From NCBI GenBank assembly GCA_036768485.1, contig JAVLUZ010000704.1, positions 1 through 64,000 of the forward strand: a stretch of 64,000 bases of DNA, written 5' to 3'. Source of the DNA: Mermis nigrescens (lineage: Eukaryota; Nematoda; Enoplea; Mermithida; Mermithidae). Both the position numbers and the translations under genes were made by a program. Below the pieces are notes generated by a model that saw nothing but the letters and a program-made list of their open reading frames with translations, searched no databases and was not told where the DNA came from. This document shows positions 40,701 to 44,189 of the stretch, piece after piece (within the stretch, counting starts at the first letter, position 1; every line of letters starts with the position of its first letter).

Positions 40701-41602
40701 CAGAGCTACGCGCCTGGCTACGTAATTGATCGAATAAATAAATTAATTAGCAAACAAACCTAATTGTTCTTGAATAAATGTCTCATTCCTTCGTGTATGT
40801 ACATATGTATGTATCGTAGATGCACAAGGTCAGATTGGCCAGTAGTGAGTTGAATCGAGATTTAGGAATCCGGGGGGTAAAATTTAGGAATTTCACTGCA
40901 GTATATTGCATTTTTGGCCGTGTTTACGTCAAAATCGCTTGAAGATGCACCATTTTTGGCTAAGAATGCTTGACCGTACCTAACTTTTATACGTTTATGT
41001 GGGGGCGGGGTAATACCCACACGTGGGTTTGGGGGGTATGCACCCCCCGGAAGTTGAAATACCTCCCCCCCCGGAATTCAAATTTTGAAAATTTTTCTTG
41101 CTTTTTTGGCGATTTTTTGATGCCATTGGATAGTGCTGGATGAGAAACGTCGAAAAATGGTGTTTTTTTTCGCCCTACGATCACTTTTAAGACCATTTTT
41201 TGACCTTTGAAAATTTTTTCACCCCCCGCCAGAATTTTGGTGCTGCCCACTTATGGTAATACCCCCTCTCACTCCTTCCTATGTGCATTTATTGTAATGC
41301 CTACATGTAACGGCTCGAAAGTTTGGGGGTCCCGGACATATATAGGAGGGGGAGTCAATGACCGCCAATTTTTGGTCAAAAAGGGCCAAAAAACGCCTGA
41401 AAACAGCCAAACAATTCGATTTTTTTTCAAAAATCGGGAGGGGGTCAAAAATTTTCTTGCTTCGGGGGGGGGCGCGGGAGGACGTCCGACTTTAGGTTTG
41501 AGATCCCATCATTCCCCCTGTTACATGTATGATGGTATGTATTTATGCCTTTTCAGACGGACAACGCCGCTCGGAAGTGCGCCACCGTCATTCTTGGCCT
41601 AA
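1679..41602 (+). CDS. SA: Cohesin subunit SA/STAG (stromalin), 26 coding exons
   Basis: HEAT-repeat subunit that docks on the SCC1/RAD21 kleisin and is needed for cohesin loading and sister-chromatid cohesion in the nucleus. Seen: 26 exons whose phases agree at every junction, total 3177 nt, 1058 residues plus TAA (vertebrate STAGs are about 1,230). In order: basic N-terminus; STAG domain with [16 protein letters not shown] and [15 protein letters not shown] (residues about 28-150); stromalin conservative domain with [25 protein letters not shown] and GEVRLKCL (about 215-300); helical repeats with [12 protein letters not shown] (about 340), [21 protein letters not shown] and [13 protein letters not shown]-terminal [11 protein letters not shown] and a [11 protein letters not shown]-hook-like stretch (about 989-997). 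Join: 1679-1747, 3225-3398, 3468-3545, 4874-5000, 6936-7081, 7875-7948, 10157-10280, 10351-10449, 10696-10775, 12159-12387, 14277-14391, 16261-16364, 17295-17390, 17449-17538, 19372-19646, 22243-22330, 25134-25214, 25292-25384, 27788-27947, 28100-28230, 31148-31267, 32232-32365, 34671-34802, 36613-36803, 38717-38837, 41557-41602. First and last exons are least certain. The family is certain; the paralogue (mitotic or meiotic) is not. Confidence 0.93.
2763..3143 (+). repeat. Repeat family A copy, SA intron 1
   Basis: About 380-bp interspersed repeat: starts CAGACATG.GCAG.AT, has TCTTTCTAGA near the middle, then GACGCGAAGCG and GAAAATTTG, and ends CGCGAATTCTGGGG to CAAGATCACGTA. At least twelve further copies occur in both orientations, mostly in SA introns. 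Confidence 0.8.
3225..3398 (+). CDS. SA: SA exon 2 (STAG domain)
   Basis: Acceptor CCTAG, donor GTAACA, phase 0 to 0, 58 codons. It encodes [20 protein letters not shown] followed by [10 protein letters not shown] and RRMTEEFDD, which align directly with the STAG-domain core. The acceptor is placed at 3224/3225 because the frame is closed just upstream by TAG. Confidence 0.88.
3468..3545 (+). CDS. SA: SA exon 3
   Basis: 26 codons in phase 0, reading [20 protein letters not shown] and then FCDFIQ, matching the family sequence SGDYPL..PQWKKF..SFCEFI. The acceptor is a non-standard AAG (GTTTAAG); the donor is CAG|GTGCCT. Confidence 0.92.
4152..4520. mobile_element. hAT-like MITE (family I), SA intron 3
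   Basis: 369 bp, inverted ends CAGGCCCTGTAC and GTACGGCCCTG, flanked by perfect 8-bp duplications ATCCTGTG (4144-4151 and 4521-4528). No transposase. The CA start and 8-bp duplication are typical of hAT elements. Confidence 0.82.
4874..5000 (+). CDS. SA: SA exon 4 (STAG domain end)
   Basis: Acceptor TTTACAG, donor GCCG|GTAGGT, ends in phase 1. It encodes [20 protein letters not shown], then [20 protein letters not shown] and LA, one of the most conserved STAG segments. Confidence 0.95.
5397..5752 (+). repeat. Repeat family A copy
   Basis: Same order of blocks as the 2763 copy: GCATGCACAACAT, GATGCTCTATCTTTCT, GACGCGCCGAAAATTTGA, CGTGAATTCTGGGG and ATATCATGTAC at the end. Confidence 0.75.
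5932..6582 (+). mobile_element. MITE family E, full length
   Basis: About 650 bp, from GGGGCGGATTTAAAGGGGCG to CCTAGATCCGCCACTG. Contains perfect CCGGCGCTTCGCGCCGG at about 6319-6335. The flanks show no clear duplication here, but other copies have one. Confidence 0.75.
6936..7081 (+). CDS. SA: SA exon 5
   Basis: Acceptor AATTAG completes an Ala codon split with exon 4, giving [12 protein letters not shown] as in all family members. The rest is a charged helix ([20 protein letters not shown]) ending VE|GTACAT in phase 0. Confidence 0.95.
7875..7948 (+). CDS. SA: SA exon 6 (start of stromalin conservative domain)
   Basis: Acceptor TTTTCAG, donor AG|GTAAAC, ends in phase 2. It encodes [20 protein letters not shown] followed by VHRY, the entry into the stromalin conservative domain. 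Confidence 0.95.
8140..8430. repeat. Repeat family L, copy 1
   Basis: Shares CTCCGCGTGTCT..GCACGTC, then CACCAGCTCGGACTGAGCTG, TCTT and a CGCGCATAC block with 32545-32700. Has TTTATAATAAAAGG. It might be an old LTR or MITE; the class is unknown. Flanked by four copies of CTATAAGACGC (or a close variant) at 8030-8690. Confidence 0.5.
9290..9525 (-). repeat. Repeat family B copy (reverse)
   Basis: AGGGGGATCCTCCACCCGGAG through CGACGTTTAATTTC to CCCAAAATTTCGAGCC, the reverse of the ~210-bp family B. Confidence 0.65.
10157..10280 (+). CDS. SA: SA exon 7 (stromalin conservative domain)
   Basis: Acceptor TTGCAG, donor AAA|GTATTT. It completes the split Arg of HRYRD and encodes [20 protein letters not shown] followed by [14 protein letters not shown], near-identical to other animal SA proteins. 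Confidence 0.96.
10351..10449 (+). CDS. SA: SA exon 8
   Basis: 33 codons, acceptor TTGTAG, donor AAA|GTGATT. It encodes [20 protein letters not shown] then [13 protein letters not shown], continuing the stromalin conservative domain. Confidence 0.96.
10577..10619 (+). repeat. (GTT)n/(ATT)n microsatellite
   Basis: Six GTT-type units followed by about seven ATT units. Confidence 0.85.
10696..10775 (+). CDS. SA: SA exon 9
   Basis: Acceptor TCGCAG, donor CAA|GTAATT, ends in phase 2. It encodes [20 protein letters not shown] and LITLLA, matching the family sequence [23 protein letters not shown]. Confidence 0.95.
11120..11925 (+). repeat. Three consecutive family B copies
   Basis: CATACATGTAGCGGCTCGAAG, CATACATAACAGCTAGAATTT and TACATATAACAGTTCAAAATT each begin a B unit of about 230-300 bp containing TGACCTCCAAT..TTGGCCAAAAATG. 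The head-to-tail order suggests insertion into each other's ends or local duplication. Confidence 0.65.
11933..12108 (+). mobile_element. hAT-like MITE family C
   Basis: 176 bp, CAGGCACGTAGCTGGCC to CCAGAGATACTTGCCTG, flanked by perfect CATACATA (11925-11932 and 12109-12116). Ends 50 bp before SA exon 10. Confidence 0.85.
12159..12387 (+). CDS. SA: SA exon 10
   Basis: Acceptor CTAACAG, donor GAC|GTAAGA, 229 nt. It encodes [39 protein letters not shown], a lysine/arginine-rich loop ([12 protein letters not shown]) and [13 protein letters not shown]. The [14 protein letters not shown] block is a family signature. GC content is clearly higher than in the flanking introns. Confidence 0.96.
12395..12660 (-). 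repeat. Repeat family B copy (reverse)
   Basis: Contains ATTTCGAGCTGTTACATG, GGAGGTCATCTACCCCCTCC and AAATTTCGAGCTCGTTATG. It starts right after SA exon 10. Confidence 0.6.
12732..12889. mobile_element. hAT-like MITE family F, short
   Basis: 158 bp, CACTGTTTTCTTTTTTGTAC to TGTACAAAAATAAAAACAGTG, flanked by perfect CCCCTACC (12724-12731 and 12890-12897). Internal repeats of ATCTTTGTAC. Confidence 0.88.
13814..14184 (+). repeat. Repeat family A copy
   Basis: Begins CAGACATGCACAGTATGGGA and ends near AGGATTATGTA, with the conserved AATTTGATATTTTTGAGCAA block between. Lies in the intron before SA exon 11. Confidence 0.75.
14277..14391 (+). CDS. SA: SA exon 11
   Basis: Acceptor CTGTAG, donor C|GTAATT, ends in phase 1. 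It encodes [20 protein letters not shown] followed by [14 protein letters not shown], matching HAAYLVDSMWD..LLKDWECM..LLLE in the family. Confidence 0.95.
14736..15091 (+). repeat. Repeat family A copy abutting family B
   Basis: Begins CAGACATGCAACGCGTGGGA and keeps the full block order, but its tail runs straight into a family B copy at about 15085. Confidence 0.72.
15085..15335 (+). repeat. Repeat family B copy
   Basis: CATACAGGTAACGGTTTGG to TACGTACATGTATG, with AAATGATCACCAATATTTGG inside; follows a family A copy directly. Confidence 0.65.
15446..16215 (-). mobile_element. MITE family E (reverse), 3' end missing, with nested MITE
   Basis: Starts CAGTGGCGGATCTAGGATTT and proceeds in reverse through the CCGGCGCTAAGCGCC hairpin to CAAATATTTTTGGCCAATG, where the outer end is lost. 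A palindromic MITE is inserted at 15571-15748. Ends about 45 bp before SA exon 12. Confidence 0.7.
15571..15748. mobile_element. Palindromic MITE (Tc1/mariner-like)
   Basis: 178 bp, CAGTGCTCGCCACGAATG to CATTCGTGGCGAGTAGTG, TA at the flanks (one extra G on the left). Nearly the whole element is an inverted repeat. Same family as 29325-29512; inserted in a family E copy. Confidence 0.75.
16261..16364 (+). CDS. SA: SA exon 12
   Basis: Acceptor TTATATAG, donor AAA|GTAAAA. It encodes [20 protein letters not shown] then [15 protein letters not shown], aligning with [20 protein letters not shown]. Confidence 0.92.
17295..17390 (+). CDS. SA: SA exon 13
   Basis: 32 codons, acceptor ATTTCAG, donor AAG|GTATTG. 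It encodes [20 protein letters not shown] and [12 protein letters not shown], the position of the family segment TKITELFAVALPQLL. Confidence 0.92.
17449..17538 (+). CDS. SA: SA exon 14
   Basis: 30 codons, acceptor TTTTCAG, donor AAA|GTAAGC. It encodes [20 protein letters not shown] then [10 protein letters not shown], matching the family motif NLLQLPQYFDLEIYTTGR. Confidence 0.95.
17591..17767 (-). repeat. Partial family A copy (reverse)
   Basis: Only the 3' half is present in reverse: ACTCCCCCTACC, the CCCAATTTT block and TCAAATTTTCGACGCTTCG. Confidence 0.6.
17895..18346. mobile_element. hAT-like MITE family F, long
   Basis: 452 bp, CAGTGTTTTTTTTGTAC to GAATACAAAAAAAAAACCGTG; flanks TTCCCCAC and CTCCCCAC (7 of 8). 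The inside has GGCGCGAAGTGCC and GGCGCGGAGCGCC hairpins. Confidence 0.86.
18379..18758 (+). repeat. Repeat family A copy
   Basis: Begins CAGACATTCACAGCATGGGA and contains a perfect GGCGCGAAGCGCC hairpin at 18587-18599, ending CCAAGATCATACAT. Confidence 0.78.
18776..19075 (-). repeat. Repeat family A copy (reverse)
   Basis: The reverse complement of the family (ATGCGTTTTTAGCTATGTG, TCAAATTTTCAATGC) starts within 20 bp of the preceding copy, so two A copies lie tail to tail. Confidence 0.65.
19104..19347 (-). mobile_element. hAT-like MITE family D abutting SA exon 15
   Basis: 244 bp, CACACCTGGGCGTGGGG to CGCTCGCTTATG, flanked by perfect TATAACAT (19096-19103 and 19348-19355). The right end is only 24 bp from the exon 15 acceptor. 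Confidence 0.88.
19372..19646 (+). CDS. SA: SA exon 15 (largest exon)
   Basis: 275 nt; acceptor is a weak TCCTGAAG, donor ATGG|GTTTAA, ends in phase 2. It encodes [20 protein letters not shown] and continues to FRKISVING, matching EKHLDALLRQI..IVEKHTD in the family. A hAT-like MITE ends only 24 bp upstream of the acceptor (see findings). Confidence 0.94.
19697..20510. repeat. Minisatellite in SA intron 15
   Basis: Tandem array built from ~56-bp half-units around GTGTAAAG(C/T)GCTTcATTGAAA and GACGGTGTAAACTGTTTTATT, paired into ~112-bp higher-order units. The first six or so are well conserved and the array decays to the right after about 20160. It begins about 50 bp after exon 15. Confidence 0.85.
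20900..21304. mobile_element. hAT-like MITE family F
   Basis: 405 bp, CACGCTTTTTTGTA to TTTGTACAAAAAAAAACACTG, flanked by perfect GCACGAAT (20892-20899 and 21305-21312). Confidence 0.88.
22243..22330 (+). CDS. SA: SA exon 16
   Basis: Acceptor ACTGTAG, donor GAG|GTTATC. It completes a Gly codon and encodes [20 protein letters not shown] followed by EEDSVIPPE, the equivalent of NAHDLSKWDLF in vertebrates. Confidence 0.9.
22340..24280. other. SA intron 16, left part: no gene or clear repeat
   Basis: Strongly AT-rich. ATTAGCAC recurs several times between 23700 and 23760 and again near 24480-24530. No ORF with protein-like character on either strand. Confidence 0.4.
24312..24473 (+). mobile_element. 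MITE family C copy
   Basis: AGGCACATAGCTGGCTGTCC to CTGAGCTAAGTGCCTG. This uninterrupted copy shows the empty site where D landed in two other copies. The flanking duplication is unclear. Confidence 0.72.
24795..25024 (+). mobile_element. hAT-like MITE family B
   Basis: About 230 bp, CAGGCATATAACGGCTCG to CCCCTGTTACATGGATT, flanked by perfect GCTCAAAT (24787-24794 and 25025-25032). Confidence 0.8.
25134..25214 (+). CDS. SA: SA exon 17
   Basis: 27 codons, acceptor TATCAG, donor GGC|GTATGT. It encodes [20 protein letters not shown] then LDTGFDG, at the position of the family segment IHALQCTHYVILWQLAKI. Confidence 0.92.
25292..25384 (+). CDS. SA: SA exon 18
   Basis: 31 codons, acceptor CTTTAAG (AAG type), donor ACG|GTATCG. 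It encodes [20 protein letters not shown] then [11 protein letters not shown], a HEAT helix. Phases with both neighbours agree. Confidence 0.92.
25637..26092 (+). mobile_element. hAT-like MITE family B with nested D
   Basis: CATACATG-type ends (CATACATGTAGGGCTCG and CTGTTACATGTATG), flanked by perfect TACATAGG (25629-25636 and 26093-26100). Family D sits at 25814-26037. Confidence 0.84.
25814..26037 (+). mobile_element. hAT-like MITE family D nested in family B
   Basis: CCTAGGTACGCGGCACTAAA to CACGCCCAGGTATA, with perfect GTGGCGGG duplications (25806-25813 and 26038-26045). Removing it restores a continuous family B element. Confidence 0.86.
26548..26962 (-). repeat. Repeat family A copy (reverse)
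   Basis: Runs from CATGCATGATCTTGGGG to AGAATTCCCATGC, the exact reverse of the consensus order, with CTGCGCTTCGCAC at the hairpin position. Confidence 0.75.
27425..27752 (+). repeat. Repeat family A copy (5'-truncated)
   Basis: Lacks the CATGCACAG start but keeps GATGCTCCATCTTTCTAGAG, GGCGCGAAGCGCC (27579-27591), GCGAATTCTGGGGAGGGG and AAGGTTATGAATG. It ends about 35 bp before SA exon 19. Confidence 0.75.
27788..27947 (+). CDS. SA: SA exon 19
   Basis: Acceptor CTTTAG, donor GAAG|GTACAT, ends in phase 1. It encodes [20 protein letters not shown], then [20 protein letters not shown] and VFIDAEEE, matching AFTILCDILMIF..L..FILDHVFIEQ. Confidence 0.94.
28100..28230 (+). CDS. SA: SA exon 20
   Basis: Acceptor TTTCTAG, donor AAG|GTTAGG. 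It encodes [20 protein letters not shown] then [20 protein letters not shown] and HYGK, near-identical to the family segment KIEALHKRRNLLAAFCKLI. Confidence 0.96.
28375..28665 (+). repeat. Decayed family A copy
   Basis: Recognisable from AACGACGTTTTATAGCGTTT through GACACTTTTGA to CAAGCCCCCT, with several deletions. The palindromic element at 28668 is inserted at or beside its end. Confidence 0.55.
28668..29058. mobile_element. 391-bp near-perfect palindromic element
   Basis: CAGTGGTCGCCATGAAAG to CTTTCATGGCGACCACTG between TA dinucleotides, the Tc1/mariner pattern. Arms of about 185 bp differ at only a few bases plus one 13-bp insertion (TTAATCTGGTGAT on the reverse of the right arm). The loop is about 12 bp, between GCGCGC stems. 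Lies in SA intron 20; no ORF. Confidence 0.86.
29325..29512. mobile_element. Palindromic MITE (Tc1/mariner-like)
   Basis: 188 bp, CACTACTCGCCATGAATG to CATTCGTGGCGAGCACTG between TA dinucleotides. The centre contains AACACGTCGGTCAT and ATGACCGACATGTT. Confidence 0.8.
29873..31096 (+). mobile_element. MITE family E with nested family F element
   Basis: Ends CAAGGGCGAATTTAAGG and TAGATCCGCCACTG; flanks CATGCACA and CTTGCACA, 7 of 8 equal. A family F element occupies 30355-30958. Ends about 50 bp before SA exon 21. Confidence 0.78.
30355..30958. mobile_element. hAT-like MITE family F nested in family E
   Basis: 604 bp, CAGTGTTTTTTTGTGTTCGG to CTTGTACAAAAAACACTG. Flanks GTCAAAAG and AACAAAAG share CAAAAG. 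The E copy at about 6415 shows the unbroken site CGCGTCAAAAGTGATTT. Contains a perfect GGCGCTTCGCGCC. Confidence 0.86.
31148..31267 (+). CDS. SA: SA exon 21
   Basis: 40 codons, acceptor CTATTTAG, donor AAG|GTGATT. It encodes [20 protein letters not shown] then [20 protein letters not shown], matching [25 protein letters not shown] in the family. Confidence 0.95.
31487..31879 (+). mobile_element. Family A copy with 8-bp target duplication
   Basis: Starts TGCATGCACAGCAT and ends AGATCATGTATG. It is flanked by TCGTTTCG (31479-31486) and TCGTTTAG (31880-31887), 7 of 8 bases equal, which suggests family A also moves with 8-bp duplications. The copy is inserted in a partial family B stretch. Confidence 0.65.
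32232..32365 (+). CDS. SA: SA exon 22
   Basis: Acceptor TTTTTAG, donor CAA|GTGAGT, ends in phase 2. It encodes [20 protein letters not shown], then [20 protein letters not shown] and ACLH, matching ELARRFALTFG..REAIAMLHK. Confidence 0.95.
32485..32705. repeat. Repeat family L, copy 2
   Basis: Shares ordered blocks with 8140-8430: ACTCCGCGTGTGTCTG, CACGTCAGTCG, CACCAGCTCGGACTGAGCTG and GCGCGCGTATGCAT. Confidence 0.5.
32699..33177. repeat. CCCGAAC-rich repeat
   Basis: CCGAACCC recurs at both ends, four or more times after 33060, around a less repetitive centre that includes TTTTCGGCGCCTTGAGCC. No ORF. Class unknown. Confidence 0.45.
33178..34080. other. SA intron 22, left part: no gene
   Basis: AT-rich intron DNA. 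A perfect GGCGCGAAGCGCC hairpin lies at 33540-33552, outside any repeat I can delimit. GTATATGTCACC at 34083 begins a family A copy. Confidence 0.4.
34085..34467 (-). repeat. Repeat family A copy (reverse)
   Basis: Runs in reverse from GTCACCTTGGGG to CTATGCTGTGCATG, with TCGGCGCTTCGGGCC at the hairpin position. Lies upstream of SA exon 23. Confidence 0.72.
34581..34608 (+). repeat. (TTTA)n microsatellite
   Basis: Six to seven TTTA/TTAT units, about 60 bp upstream of SA exon 23. Confidence 0.85.
34671..34802 (+). CDS. SA: SA exon 23
   Basis: Acceptor TTTGTAG, donor GT|GTAAGT. It encodes [20 protein letters not shown], then [20 protein letters not shown] and DKKV, a family hallmark ([20 protein letters not shown]). 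Confidence 0.96.
35069..35160. mobile_element. Family F fragment (left end)
   Basis: CACTGTTTTTTTTGTACGAG followed by TTTGTACATGTACAAAGATC; the closing CAGTG end is not found. Confidence 0.6.
35640..35810. mobile_element. Family F fragment (right end)
   Basis: Has the internal GGCGCGAAGCGCC hairpin at 35645, then ACATTGTACAAAGATGGCTCC, and ends TACAAAAAACAACAGTG; the left end is missing. Confidence 0.6.
35974..36180 (+). mobile_element. hAT-like MITE family B
   Basis: 207 bp, CATACATGTAACGGCTCG to CCTGTTGCATGTCTG; flanks GTCATAAT and GTCATAGT (7 of 8). A reverse partial B copy lies immediately left (35815-35945). Confidence 0.8.
36613..36803 (+). CDS. SA: SA exon 24 (AT-hook-like segment)
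   Basis: Acceptor TATTAAG, donor AATG|GTAATA. It encodes [38 protein letters not shown] (family LPLMSYRNSLLAG) and the basic stretch KRGRGRPAK at about residues 989-997, which has the GRP core of an AT hook. Confidence 0.94.
36924..37265 (+). repeat. Repeat family A copy
   Basis: Begins CAGACACGCACAGCAT and ends near GTGAATTCTAGGGGGA; the hairpin is decayed to GGCGCGGAGCACTG. Confidence 0.72.
37972..38401 (+). mobile_element. hAT-like MITE family C with nested D
   Basis: CAGGCACGTAGCTGGCC to AGAGCTACATGCCTG; flanks CATATTTG and CAGATTTG (7 of 8). Family D occupies 38104-38364. Confidence 0.84.
38104..38364 (-). mobile_element. hAT-like MITE family D nested in family C
   Basis: CACACCTGGGCGTGGGGG to CTGCCCACGTATG, flanked by GTCCTGAC and GTCCGGAC. 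The other C copies show the uninterrupted site. Confidence 0.87.
38717..38837 (+). CDS. SA: SA exon 25
   Basis: Acceptor CATACAG, donor AAGG|GTAGAC, ends in phase 2. It encodes [20 protein letters not shown] then [20 protein letters not shown], a disordered tail containing a KRQR nuclear-localisation-like cluster. Family identity cannot be judged here, but the phase fits exon 24. Confidence 0.75.
39410..39573 (+). mobile_element. Short hAT-like MITE family D
   Basis: 164 bp with an internal deletion: CATAGATGGGCGGCACCAAA to CACGCCCACGTGTG, flanks TCCCCAAC and TCCCTAAC (7 of 8). Confidence 0.78.
39590..39775 (-). repeat. Repeat family B copy (reverse)
   Basis: GAAGTCAGAAAATTTTT through GGACCCCCTTCCTTAAAAATG to CGAGCCGTTACGTGTATG. 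Confidence 0.62.
40312..40716 (+). mobile_element. hAT-like MITE family C with nested D
   Basis: CAGGCACGTAACTGGTTG to AGAGCTACGCGCCTG, flanked by perfect GCTACGTA (40304-40311 and 40717-40724). Family D occupies 40444-40680. Confidence 0.87.
40444..40680 (+). mobile_element. hAT-like MITE family D nested in family C
   Basis: CATAGGTGGGCAGAACC to ATGCCCAGGTGTT, flanks GTCCGAC and GTCCAGAC. It hit the same position of the C element as the copy at 38104, but in the other orientation. Confidence 0.85.
41018..41255 (-). mobile_element. hAT-like MITE family D
   Basis: CACACGTGGGTTTGGGGG to TGCTGCCCACTTATG, flanked by perfect GTAATACC (41010-41017 and 41256-41263). Lies in the last SA intron. Confidence 0.87.
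41305..41530 (+). repeat. Repeat family B copy upstream of SA exon 26
   Basis: TACATGTAACGGCTCGAAAG to CCCCCTGTTACATGTATG. It ends about 25 bp before the putative last SA acceptor. Confidence 0.68.
41557..41602 (+). CDS. SA: SA exon 26 (putative stop)
   Basis: Acceptor CTTTTCAG at 41556; in the phase set by exon 25 it encodes [15 protein letters not shown] and a TAA at 41600. In the next frame the same bases read [14 protein letters not shown] before a stop, which looks equally protein-like, so the exact C-terminus is uncertain. No AATAAA lies close downstream; the nearest I see (42801) is inside a MITE. Confidence 0.5.
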
Positions 41603-42039
41603 CTTGCCGATGTTGATGTATTTAGTCTACGAATTTTTGTTTACTGTAATTTTGTGCATGCATTAATTGTGAAACTGCAGTCTATTTTATGAAACCTTAG
41701 CTTATCTGAAAGAAAACACGGAAAAATCTATTCTTATAGCACAAAAATCGACCAGGAAGGGCTCGGGCTGACGCCATTGTCGTGATCAGACATGCGTGTG
41801 GGGTTTCAAGGTCTTTACTCGATTGGGAAAATGGAAAGTTTTCCGCGGGAAATGAGGCAAAATGAAGTTGAGGGAATGAAAATTGAAAATTTTCTTCAAA
41901 AATGCTTGAAATCGATCAGAAACTGAAGTTTGACACATTTATAACGTTATTTTAGCAAATATCCGTTTTCGATATTATTTTGGTCCGCTGTGTGTATATG
42001 GCCATGTTTTCATCACATGTGGCGTGTTGGGTCTGGGGG
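41603..42039. other. Downstream of SA: 3' UTR expected, no clear signal
   Basis: No AATAAA within 400 bp of the putative SA stop and no coding sequence. If exon 26 is correct, the 3' UTR runs into MITE DNA. Confidence 0.35.
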
Positions 42040-42327
42040 TCTAAACGATACATGGGCAGCAGCTAAATTCTGGGGAATCCGACGGGGCAAATAGCACAAA
42101 AAATTCAATTCTGGGGGTTTATGAATTTTTTGGGGCTTTTCATATTTGGAGAGGGCGTAAGCCCCCCCCCCCCCACTACTCGCCGCACCCATGTGTGGTC
42201 TGAACTTTACGAGGATTTCAAAAGACCTCTCCAAAATTGACAGCTCCATAATTGAATTTTTGATACTAATTTTAGCGATTTTACCCCGTCGGACCCCCAG
42301 AATTGGGCTGCTTCCCATATATGGTCA
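42040..42327. repeat. D-related repeat pieces
   Basis: ACATGGGCAGCAGCTAAATTC and GCTGCTTCCCATATATGG face each other across segments ending CCCATGTGTGGTC. They resemble family D ends but the inside differs, so probably one or two older relatives. Confidence 0.45.
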
Positions 42328-42510
42328 CAGGCATGTAGCTCTGGGGGAATGGGGGAATCCGGACCCCCCTCCCCAAATTCAGAAAAAAACCGGAAAAATT
42401 TGACTTTTTTGCACGTTATTTTGTGCTATTTTTGGCCTTTTTGGACCCCGACCCCCCAAAATTGGTGTTGGTCCCTCCTCCCCCAAATAGGACGGCCAGC
42501 TACGTGCCTG
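42328..42510 (-). mobile_element. hAT-like MITE family C
   Basis: 183 bp, CAGGCATGTAGCTCTGGGG to GGCCAGCTACGTGCCTG, flanked by perfect TATGGTCA on both sides. Uninterrupted. Confidence 0.86.
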
Positions 42511-42575
42511 TATGGTCATGATACCGTAATCCATAAATTCAGAAATTATCATGTGCGAACTAATAGGAATGAATC

Positions 42576-43215
42576 TAGGGGCGGATTTAAGGGGGCGGCC
42601 CTCCCCCCCCCCCCATTGCCCCAAAAATTTGATGAGATAGAAAATTGATATGTACGAGTAATATGCAATGATCGTTGGCCGTCAGTGATCATAATTTCTC
42701 AAATTTTTTCGGTGCTTCGCTCCTGATAATACCTTTTAATGACATTTATTAACTTTCTTGGCGACCTGGAAGCCATTCTTCACTCATGGAATAGTTTTCA
42801 AATAAATTTCAAGAGCAAAAACTACTATTTCAGGGCAGATTTTTATAATTCCGAGCGTAATTTCATTTAAAAAAATTTTAACTTTCCGCATTAAATGCTA
42901 CAAATACAGGAAATTGAGCTGTAAATCAAGCTTCTAAACGTCCTTCCGCCTAGATTTCACAAATCTGCCGGCGCTACGCACCATATTTTCGCTAAAGTTA
43001 AAGAATTTTAATGATTTTTAGCAGAAAATTGTTGGAAATTTCAAAATTTTGCGAAAAATTTTGACTCAAGTGATTTTAAATAAAAGTAGACAATGTTAAA
43101 TACTGAAAAAACGCTATTGTGCACGTGAAGGGCAAATTTCGGACCTGTTTTTGACTGTTTTCTCAAAGTGGGGTACCGCGCCGCCAATCTTAAGAAAATC
43201 CTAGATCCGCCTCTG
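42576..43215 (+). mobile_element. MITE family E with perfect 8-bp duplication
   Basis: 640 bp, TAGGGGCGGATTTAAGGG to TAGATCCGCCTCTG, flanked by AATGAATC on both sides (42568-42575 and 43216-43223). This establishes the family's 8-bp duplication. Confidence 0.85.
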
Positions 43216-43690
43216 AATGAATCATTTCCGAGTACTTACCTAATGCTTTTATATTCACTTCTTCGTTTGTTGATCGAATTTATAGCTTATAGGTCTTGTA
43301 AAATAGACAGTAATTTTCCCGTTATTAGCATTAAACTTCTTGTTATTGTCCATTTTAAACTGCAACAGTGTCAGAAATGTCTTCTAATTCGTCGTTTTGT
43401 TTCTTAACAAAATAGAAAATGCTTAATTGTTGATTAGGGTATATTTCAAATAAAGTGAAGAGATTGGACTCATAAGTAAATCAGATCTGTCTCAGAGCTA
43501 AGCTGGTAGAAAATCCAATTTTGAGCTTTTTCGTCGGTGTTAGAAAGCTCGCATTTAATTTTTGGACATTCCGTTCTCTTCCTGATGCTTAATCACATCA
43601 CAAGACAATCATAAAATTTATTCATATTTTGAGTAGAGTAACTATATAAATAAAATCTCTGCAATAGTTGTTATAAAAGAACATCACAAC

Positions 43691-43939
43691 CATAGGTGGG
43701 CAGCACCAAAATTCTGGGGGGTGAAAAAATTTCTGGGGGGTGGAGAAAAATTTTTAAAGGTCAAAAAAAGGTCTTAAAAGTGGTCGTATGGCAAGAAAAA
43801 CACCATTTTTCGACGTTTCTCATCAAGCTCTATCCAATGGCATCAAAAAATTGCTAAAAAAGCAAAAAAAAATTTCTGGGGGGGGTATTTCAACTTCTGG
43901 GGGTGTATACCCCCAACACCCCCCCCACGCCCATGTGTG
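43691..43939 (+). mobile_element. hAT-like MITE family D
   Basis: CATAGGTGGGCAGCACC to ACGCCCATGTGTG, flanked by perfect ATCACAAC (43683-43690 and 43940-43947). Confidence 0.88.
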
Positions 43940-43982
43940 ATCACAACTAATTATCCTAGATTATCAAAAAATATAGACAATT

Positions 43983-44150
43983 ATTGTCTGTTTCACATAA
44001 CTTCGCGCATAAATTTTGAGAATTTTTATCGTCAGTAAGCCGGAGGTTACGATTATTATTTATCAGATCAGTTCTATAAGCGCTATATGTCAACTTATAG
44101 TCCGAAGTAGTTTAAAAATTTATGACCGAACTTGTGTGAAACACACTATA
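43983..44150. mobile_element. Short MITE family H
   Basis: About 168 bp with inverted ends TTGTCTGTTTCACATAACTTC and CGAACTTGTGTGAAACACACTA between TA flanks. Related copies at about 45665, 54015, 58891, 61907 and 62151. Confidence 0.72.
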
Positions 44151-44189
44151 GGTAGGTAGGTACATATATCAAACGAAGAAGTATGTAAG

